The position numbers and the translations under genes were made by a program. The notes below the pieces were generated by a model that made no database searches, was not told the origin of the DNA, and saw only the letters and a list, made by a program, of their open reading frames with translations. This document shows, in pieces, positions 23,101 through 28,463 of a DNA stretch of 28,463 nt. The number at the start of each line of letters is the position of its first letter. Within the stretch, counting starts at the first letter, position 1. The stretch lies in IMG/VR virus record IMGVR_UViG_3300025120_000393, positions 1-28,463 of that record; one strand, given 5' to 3'. The stretch is from a virus.

Positions 23101-26100
23101 CTGACAATTCTCAATTCTTCAGTATCTCCTACTGTAGATCCGTTTACATCTGATAAATTCACACAACCAGTTGTAAGATTATATCCTCAAACTGATAGAG
23201 ATACTACAAATTCAGATCCACAACCCTCCATCTCATTTGCAGATTCTGCAGATATTGGCAAAGTGGATGTTGATGATGTTAAAAAGAGTATCACTAGAGA
23301 AACTATTGATCGTCTAATTAATGATATTGACGTTGGTATTGGATTAACTGATGTTATAACGGCTGTTGGCGGAACATCTCATAGATTTAATACTAATATT
23401 GATCATGGACTGAATCGTGTAACAGCAGTCAGTATTGCAAGTAGTGGTGGTGGATATGGAGTTGGAGTTGATGCAAATTATTATAATGCAAAACTGATTA
23501 GTATTGGCAGTTCTACAACTGGAAAACATGCCACTGCCAAAGTATCTGTTGATGCTACTGGAGGTATCACTGACGTTCAGATTATGGACGGTGGTGCTGC
23601 ATATGGTATTGGAAATACTATGCATGTTGTTGGTGTTGCTACAACAGCGGGACATTCAAAAGCCATTGTTACTGTAACTGATGTATATGATAATGTCGGA
23701 GATATTATCAGAATTTCTGGTGTAACTTCAGAAACATATAGACCATACAATACTCTTTATAGAATTACTGAGGTTGAAGTTGGTGGTGCAAAGAGCTTTA
23801 CTGCAATTAGTGATCCAGCAATCACGGGAGTGACGACCACAGGAATTGGAACGATACCACTTGGTAATGCAACCTCATATTTAACTGGGGAAGGAATTAG
23901 AATTTCTAATTTAACTTACGATCCAACATCAGGAATTTCTACAGTTACTACGGTCAATGATCATGGATTAAAAATTAATGGCAAAATCAAAATTTCAACA
24001 GGTATCCACACATTATCATCATTTGATGGAGATTTTATTGTAAAACAGAATATTGATCTGAAAAACTTTACAATACTTACCGGTATCAGAGCAACTACTG
24101 AGGTTGTTGCTATAGGATCTTCAATGTTTGCCATGAGAGGCGGCATTCAATCAAATGATGGAGACGCGACTATTGAAAATGAGAGTCTCAATGGTAGAAT
24201 GATTCCAACGTATGCTGGAATTACCACTACACTTTCTACTGCAGTTGCGGATGCAATTACAACAGAAGTTAGATTGACAAATGTTGGAGATCTTGGATTA
24301 AGAATAGGTGATTTCTTATCAATTGATGATGAGATTGTTAGAATCAAAACTGCACCAACAAATCCAGCAACTAATCCACTAATTGTATTCCGCTCTGTTC
24401 TTGGAACAAGAGCAACAGCACATATTACTGGTTCGGTTGTTCGTAGAATTAAACCATATCCAATTGAACTTAGAAGACACTCTATTAACAGAGCATCTGG
24501 ACATACTTGGGAATATGTTGGATATGGCCCAGGTAATTATTCAACTGCACTTCCGGATAGACAAAATCGTTTAGTTACTGATATACAAGAACTTCTTGCA
24601 CAGTCTACTAAAAAGGAAGGAGGAGTTAATTACTTCACTGGGATGAATGACCGTGGTATTTCTTATGCTGGTAACAAAAAACTTAGCACAGTTACTGGTA
24701 GAGAAGAAATTTTTGACACTCCCATTAGAAGTATTTCTGGAGAAGATATTACTACTGAATCTGGAGTCAATCTAATTAATGCAACTGAAGGAACTTTCTC
24801 ATCATCCATACGTATAGATGGTGGTAATGAAGGAAAAGTACTTTCTGAATTTAATGGTCCGGTTGTCTTTACAAATAAAGTAACATCAACTGCGGCAAGA
24901 GGTATCGAAGCTAATAATCTCTTCTTACAGGGAGATTCTACAGTTTCTAGAAAGTATACTGTTGGTATTGCTACGCCAATTAATGCAGGAACACCTGGAG
25001 ACATTGTATATTTTGAAAATCCATCACAAGGAGATTACCTTGGTTGGGTATACACCTCAGAAAATGCTTGGAAAAGGTTTGGTAATGTAAGTCTTTCCGA
25101 TGTTGCAAACATTCATATATTTGACCAAGTTGGTATTGCAACGACAACACCTGGAGCCAATGCATTCCAAGTTGGTGCTGGAGATACTGTATTTGCTGTA
25201 AGTAGTGATAGCAGTGGTGTTGGTGTTGGTATTGGAACAACTGCGAATACAAAAAGTCTTCGTATTCATGGAGATACTGAGCAAATTGGTAATGTTAGCA
25301 TCACAGGCATTCTCACTGCAGGATTCCTGCTTGGTGATGGCAATGGTATATTTAACCTAAATGCATCGGCAACTGGATGGTCTCCTGTAAATGAAGCATA
25401 TGCTGGCGTTGGAAACACTGGAGTTTGGGCAACAGTTCCACCTAATTTAGACTCACGAGTCGGCATCGGAACGTCAGTTCCACACTTTAATCTATCACTT
25501 GGATCTGCTGGATCTGGAAGAACTGATCTTCATGTTCAAAATAAATCAGTTTTCTTAGGTCAAATTGCAACTGATGATGTTCTTGTTGGTGGATCAATTA
25601 CTGCGACAAGTTATCGATTAGATAGTGCATCAAGTAATATTCGAGTAGGTGTTGTGACATCAACTACACTTGTAGTTGGGACTGCGCTATCAACAAATGG
25701 ATCAAATGTTGGATTGGGTACTGAGTCTCCGAGAGCAAAACTTGATGTTGATGGATCGGTAAGATTTAGGACAAGTTCTGAAAATATAGAAACTCTATCA
25801 ATTTCATCTGGAAACGTTGACATTGATCTTTCTAAGGGACAAACATTTAATTTAGTTGTCTCAGAATCTGTTCAACAATTTACAATTCTGAATCCCCCAA
25901 ACGATTCTACTGCATTCACTATTAAAATTAGTCAGGTAGCTAGTGGACGTTCTGTTGGTATAAATACATTCAAAGATAATGGTGGAACTTCTATTGATGT
26001 TTATTGGCCAGGTGGTGTAATACCAATCGTAACTCAAATTGACGAAAAAATAGACATTTATTCGTTCAAGACTTTTGATGGGGCTAGTACATTATTTGGT

Positions 26101-26133
26101 ATTGTTGGTGGCCAAAACTTCACGACCAGTTAA
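20170..26133 (+). CDS. Giant tail-fibre-like virion structural protein
   Basis: 1987 residues. The N-terminal 300 residues (LYVSPNDLDSTDS, NSLTRPFKTIQRALIEAARF, TTILLYPGDHVVDNRPGWIP, then HGGVIVPRGTSIVGLDLRKT) have the repeat style of a pectin-lyase-like right-handed beta-helix. The middle is Ser/Thr/Gly-rich beta sequence with GGGYG and GGAAYGIG turns (about 1090-1160). Near the C terminus three GIGT-type repeats, VGIGTTANTKSL (about 1684), VGIGTSVPHFNLSL (about 1763) and VGLGTESPRAKLDVDGSVRF (about 1847), are typical of fibre shafts. A closing domain (FTIKISQVASGRSV, IDVYWPGGVIPIVTQ) follows. It is probably a trimeric tail fibre or a baseplate-attached fibre. I see no S74-type chaperone or hydrolase. 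A late promoter lies 29 nt upstream. Confidence 0.7.
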   Translation: MGLSRLENFLKNARGNILYVSPNDLDSTDSIENKGNSLTRPFKTIQRALIEAARFSYQRGLNNDRFGNTTILLYPGDHVVDNRPGWIPIPDGANAKFRLRDGTESSDFPAWDLTTIYDLNSADNALYKMNSIHGGVIVPRGTSIVGLDLRKTKIRPKYVPNPSNDNIERSALFRVTGACYFWQFSMFDADPNGLCYQDYTTNKFVPNFSHNKLTCFEYADGVNNIDIKDSFQTFGTNRTDLDVYYEKIGLVYGSASGREIEPDYPSTALDIEPKIDEFRIVGSTGASAGITSIKSGDGSISSSLITVTTSEKVSGLDVDTPFRVEGITATGYNGQFVVSEKLSDTQFRYEVQNAPIDALPTVLGSTVTLQSDTVTSASPYIFNLSLRSVFGMCGMHADGNRATGFKSMVVAQFTGISLQKDDNAFIKYNSTTGVYDDSTVPGNEKLSTDSSSIYKPSYVNFHIKCSNNSVIQSVSIFAIGYAEHFVVDTGGDMSITNSNSNFGAKSLNAIGFRQDAFSQDDFGFITHILPPKEISISENVIEFNSVDINTTIGVGTIGHLYLYQQTNPDIPPENVLEGFRVGARDLDSLKVLVPSGGTPTEFSSRIVMPNGTGFNTTSQYSSEKVFKVDRNVSGINSITSSVITLTEPHTFQDAESVRVLSDNGRLPDGLDPNIVYFAITNQNASSGLTTHNTIKLAKTETDAKNASALTINNLGGSLKILSRVSDKNSGDIGHPIQFDNSPDQNRKQWYINVSTASTDNGIYRDVVLDENGLGLGSTALGEATPRSFIKRKSDTRSSIDTLYRVRYVIPSSNGGVIARPPVDGFIVQESNTSIGSTNSEVATYFGSGTLNHVNESRNFRFIAHANWGSNIGNILSELPHDLSVGSLVKLVDIKSGVNTTGIGNSGFNGTFPVTGITSAREFTVGINTDPGAFTNDTLTRNTSLPRFERKKYNTTYYVQNVQEIQSYRRSEQDGIYYLTILNSSVSPTVDPFTSDKFTQPVVRLYPQTDRDTTNSDPQPSISFADSADIGKVDVDDVKKSITRETIDRLINDIDVGIGLTDVITAVGGTSHRFNTNIDHGLNRVTAVSIASSGGGYGVGVDANYYNAKLISIGSSTTGKHATAKVSVDATGGITDVQIMDGGAAYGIGNTMHVVGVATTAGHSKAIVTVTDVYDNVGDIIRISGVTSETYRPYNTLYRITEVEVGGAKSFTAISDPAITGVTTTGIGTIPLGNATSYLTGEGIRISNLTYDPTSGISTVTTVNDHGLKINGKIKISTGIHTLSSFDGDFIVKQNIDLKNFTILTGIRATTEVVAIGSSMFAMRGGIQSNDGDATIENESLNGRMIPTYAGITTTLSTAVADAITTEVRLTNVGDLGLRIGDFLSIDDEIVRIKTAPTNPATNPLIVFRSVLGTRATAHITGSVVRRIKPYPIELRRHSINRASGHTWEYVGYGPGNYSTALPDRQNRLVTDIQELLAQSTKKEGGVNYFTGMNDRGISYAGNKKLSTVTGREEIFDTPIRSISGEDITTESGVNLINATEGTFSSSIRIDGGNEGKVLSEFNGPVVFTNKVTSTAARGIEANNLFLQGDSTVSRKYTVGIATPINAGTPGDIVYFENPSQGDYLGWVYTSENAWKRFGNVSLSDVANIHIFDQVGIATTTPGANAFQVGAGDTVFAVSSDSSGVGVGIGTTANTKSLRIHGDTEQIGNVSITGILTAGFLLGDGNGIFNLNASATGWSPVNEAYAGVGNTGVWATVPPNLDSRVGIGTSVPHFNLSLGSAGSGRTDLHVQNKSVFLGQIATDDVLVGGSITATSYRLDSASSNIRVGVVTSTTLVVGTALSTNGSNVGLGTESPRAKLDVDGSVRFRTSSENIETLSISSGNVDIDLSKGQTFNLVVSESVQQFTILNPPNDSTAFTIKISQVASGRSVGINTFKDNGGTSIDVYWPGGVIPIVTQIDEKIDIYSFKTFDGASTLFGIVGGQNFTTS

Positions 26134-26157
26134 TTTTATAAAAAAAGACGCCTAAGC

Positions 26158-28410
26158 ATGACGACTAAAATATGGAATGATGTACCTACAGGTTTAGATC
26201 TAAACGGTCCTATACTATCCATTGTTACTGACACATTTACACATGCTGTTGGTGACACTGGAACACTGCAGACCAATGTTTGTGCTTCAGCACCATCTGC
26301 AGGGTCTGGTACAAAAACTATAGCATTTACTGGCATTGCAACTGCGACTTTTCCTGCAGGTTCTGATTCAAGTTTTGATGGAACAGTTGAATATCAATGG
26401 TATAAATTATCTCTTAATGGTGTAGAAACAAAATTAGGACCTTCAACAAAATATAGTGGAGAAACTAGTTCTACTTTAGAAATAACTTATGTAGAAAGTC
26501 CTACTCAAAATGGCGAACAATATTTTGTTGAGGCAGATTATAAACCGAGAGCATATAGTGAAAGTCCAAATTCTGTTGGACTTGGAAGATCAACTCCTAA
26601 TGCTATTAATGAACCTCTCAGAACAACTTCTATAGCTTTAAATGTTCTCCCTACTTTAGAAATAACAGCAGGGGTATCTCCTGTAATAGTTACTACAGAT
26701 AATGAAGCAACATTTACTGTTAGAGCTAATATGGATTCTGGGAATAATACTTCCTCAGATTCTAAAATAACATATCAATGGTGCATTGATGGAGATTGTG
26801 ATATTTCTGATGGTGTAAGAGAGACAAAATCTCTTGCCAATCAAATAGTAAAGGAGTATTTTCACACAGGAACTACTCAGACACTAGTTATTCCAGAAGA
26901 TGCTACCGAAGTAAGAATTAAAGTTGAAACTGGTGCTGGAGGTGCTGGAGGATCTGATTCAAATGGTATTGGTGGAGATGGTGGTCTTGGTAGATCAGGA
27001 ATTTTTTCTCTTGCAGATGGAGGTAGAACACTAACTATTGATGTTGGGGCCCGTGGAAGTACCGGAGAATCATCAGTCAAAGGAACTGGTGGAGGTGCCG
27101 GAGGAACTGGAGGTCCAAAAGGTGCCCAACGTGGAGGAAACTCTGGATCACAAGGTACTTCTGGTGCAGGAGGAGGCGGATCTGATGGAGTTTATATTCA
27201 AGATTCTATCTCAGACACATATATTATTGCATCTGGTGGCGGTGGTGGTGGTGGAGGAGGAAGCCTAAATCGAAACAGTTTGACCTCTTCCACTGCTAAC
27301 GCAAAAGAATTCCAAAGTATCTCTGGTGGATTGACCGGATTTAATAATGCCACTGCTGGCGCAGATAGAGGAAATGTTAATGGAGGCGGCGGCGGTGGTG
27401 GTGCAAATGGATACCGTGCAGGTGTAGGTGGAGCTGCTGGTACAGATAATCCTCCGCCACCACCACCACCGCCACCACCGTATGTGCCACCACCGTATGT
27501 GGCACCATACTACCCCCCATACTATCCCCCATACTATCCCCCGTCTGATCCACCCCCACCGCCACGGAGAGGTAGAAGGAGTGGTAGATATATTGCACCA
27601 CCATATGTGGCACCACCGTATGTGCCACCCCCACCGGACCGGAGAGGTAGAAGGTCTAATAGATATAACCCTCCACCACCAGATAGGCGTCGGAGACGGA
27701 GACGGAGAAGAAGAGGTGGAGACTGTTTCACTGGAGAAACAATGGTTCTGATGAGGAATCCATGGGTTCTCAGTGGAGATGGAAAAGGAGCTTTCTATGA
27801 AAAACCAATTGCTGAAATCGTTGTTGGCGAGTATGTTTCAAACATAAACAAAACTGAATCAAATGAAGTTGTGTTTATTGAAAAATATGGTAAAAATGTT
27901 TCAAGTCAAGACTGGATTTACTCTCCAAATCCTGATATTGAACCATTTGCAACTGTAAATCACATGCTTAAAAGGGGTGATGAGTGGGTATCAGTTAAAA
28001 CTGACTTATATCCTTGGTTAGATGTTTGCCAAAAACTTGAAAATTCTCTTGTCAAAGAATTGAAAAACAAAGAAGTTTACAATTTGTGGGTATCTGGAGA
28101 CGGAACCTATCGTGTAAATGGATATGGAACACATTCTATCATGTTTGATGGTGGATTTATGAGAAATGCTTATGATCAAAAAATCATAAAGTATAGTGAT
28201 GTTTATAAACTTATGCATGAGTTTACAGGACCTAAATTTAAAATCCTTCATGGATCTTTCCTTGTAAATAGAATATTTGGTAAAATCAATTTCCCAATTG
28301 CAAACAAATTATTTGCATATATCTTATTAGCTAATGATCAAACACTTCGTAAAAAACTTGTATTGATTCTAATGAAAGTTCTTACAAAAATTGGAGGATT
28401 ATTAAAATGA
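26158..28410 (+). CDS. Tail adhesin-like protein with C-terminal Hint self-processing domain
   Basis: 750 residues in clear modules. Residues 1-235 hold two Ig-like units with YQW signatures near 78 and 206. About 236-430 is a Gly-rich domain opening with TLVIPEDATEVRIKVETGAG, typical of phage fibre tips. About 431-522 is a Pro/Tyr-rich linker ending in ten Arg. From Cys523 (CFTGETMVLM) a Hint domain follows: block A Cys, PIAEIVVGEYVSNI, the T599-V-N-H602 motif in FATVNHMLKR, and a closing YNLWVSGDGTYRVNGYGTHS at 640-660. The usual terminal Asn is Ser660, so full splicing is unlikely, but an N-S acyl shift with cleavage before Cys523 is possible, as in hedgehog and BIL-type proteins. About 90 residues follow, ending in a cationic amphipathic helix. 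The stop overlaps the next ATG (ATGA). Confidence 0.7.
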   Translation: MTTKIWNDVPTGLDLNGPILSIVTDTFTHAVGDTGTLQTNVCASAPSAGSGTKTIAFTGIATATFPAGSDSSFDGTVEYQWYKLSLNGVETKLGPSTKYSGETSSTLEITYVESPTQNGEQYFVEADYKPRAYSESPNSVGLGRSTPNAINEPLRTTSIALNVLPTLEITAGVSPVIVTTDNEATFTVRANMDSGNNTSSDSKITYQWCIDGDCDISDGVRETKSLANQIVKEYFHTGTTQTLVIPEDATEVRIKVETGAGGAGGSDSNGIGGDGGLGRSGIFSLADGGRTLTIDVGARGSTGESSVKGTGGGAGGTGGPKGAQRGGNSGSQGTSGAGGGGSDGVYIQDSISDTYIIASGGGGGGGGGSLNRNSLTSSTANAKEFQSISGGLTGFNNATAGADRGNVNGGGGGGGANGYRAGVGGAAGTDNPPPPPPPPPPYVPPPYVAPYYPPYYPPYYPPSDPPPPPRRGRRSGRYIAPPYVAPPYVPPPPDRRGRRSNRYNPPPPDRRRRRRRRRRGGDCFTGETMVLMRNPWVLSGDGKGAFYEKPIAEIVVGEYVSNINKTESNEVVFIEKYGKNVSSQDWIYSPNPDIEPFATVNHMLKRGDEWVSVKTDLYPWLDVCQKLENSLVKELKNKEVYNLWVSGDGTYRVNGYGTHSIMFDGGFMRNAYDQKIIKYSDVYKLMHEFTGPKFKILHGSFLVNRIFGKINFPIANKLFAYILLANDQTLRKKLVLILMKVLTKIGGLLK
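27448..27720 (+). repeat. Low-complexity Pro/Tyr/Arg-coding tract
   Basis: CCN-rich and CGG/AGA-rich codon runs encode ten Pro, three YPP repeats from a 12-bp unit (TAYTATCCCCCA), repeated APPYV segments, RRGRRS twice, and a run of ten Arg just before GGD and Cys523. Base composition is much richer in G+C than the surrounding genes. Confidence 0.85.
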
Positions 28411-28463
28411 CTTGGCAATCATGGGAACCTCAATTCAAAAGTGATTTTGAAAACTGTATTTTT
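28407..28463 (+). CDS. Start of a downstream gene, truncated at the window edge
   Basis: ATG at 28407 overlaps the preceding TGA (ATGA) and opens 19 codons to the right edge (MTWQSWEPQFKSDFENCIF). GGAGG at 28394-28398 is a good ribosome binding site 8 nt upstream. Too little is visible to name the product. Coupling to the Hint-containing gene suggests that it may act with it, for example as a partner or chaperone. Confidence 0.55.
   Translation, partial: MTWQSWEPQFKSDFENCIF

Noticed and set aside
27377-27751. His/Val/Gly-rich ORFs in other frames of the Pro/Arg tract
   Set aside because: They are out-of-frame readings of a low-complexity tract inside the well-supported 750-aa gene.
27724-28137. 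Complete splicing intein in the tail protein
   Set aside because: There is no terminal His-Asn followed by Cys/Ser/Thr, no homing-endonuclease insert, and the upstream part is not a conserved enzyme that an intein would interrupt.

Overview
The window is late and replication-module DNA of a T4-like cyanophage (a marine cyanomyovirus, host probably Synechococcus or Prochlorococcus). This rests on recognisable T4 core proteins in their cyanophage-sized forms (gp33, gp59, gp32, gp53, gp48, gp4, gp54, gp26/gp51, gp27, gp5), AT-rich coding sequence, ATAAATA-type late promoters, one phage tRNA-Leu, and a small protein resembling the cyanobacterial Calvin-cycle regulator CP12. All assignments come from reading the translated sequence; no database search was possible.

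Layout. (1) 1-2395, plus strand: the 3' end of a RecB/PD-(D/E)XK-type nuclease, the late co-activator gp33, helicase loader gp59, a DUF1825-like protein, and the ssDNA-binding protein gp32, the last behind a near-consensus sigma-70 promoter. (2) 2410-5303, minus strand: gp4 > unknown 116-aa protein > gp48 > gp53, a tightly packed late unit read from a TATAAATA promoter and converging on gp32. (3) 5345-18767, plus strand: tail-tube initiator gp54, gp26 with a probable -1 frameshift into gp51, two large tape-measure-like hub proteins carrying wall-hydrolase-like domains, gp27, the CP12-like protein, gp5 without a visible lysozyme domain, a Gly/Ser/Thr-rich virion protein, a separate beta-helix spike protein, and two tandem proteins sharing a C-terminal domain. 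(4) 18764-20123: small genes. The first has its own consensus promoter and an intrinsic terminator; overlapping small ORFs, tRNA-Leu(UAA) and two more small ORFs follow. (5) 20170-28410: a 1987-aa tail-fibre-like protein and a 750-aa adhesin-like protein with Ig-like, Gly-rich, Pro/Tyr-rich and poly-Arg parts and a C-terminal Hint (hedgehog/intein-type) self-processing domain. A further CDS runs off the right edge.

How it fits together. gp32 and gp59 serve recombination-dependent replication. gp33 couples the host polymerase, late sigma factor and sliding clamp at promoters such as those before gp4, gp26, the spike gene and the 1987-aa gene. Those late genes build the baseplate hub, spike and fibres. 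Peptidoglycan cleavage seems to have moved from gp5 to the two tape-measure-like proteins. The most striking points are the Hint domain on a tail adhesin, the T TTT TTC slippery site plus hairpin at gp26/gp51, and the CP12-like gene translationally coupled to gp27.
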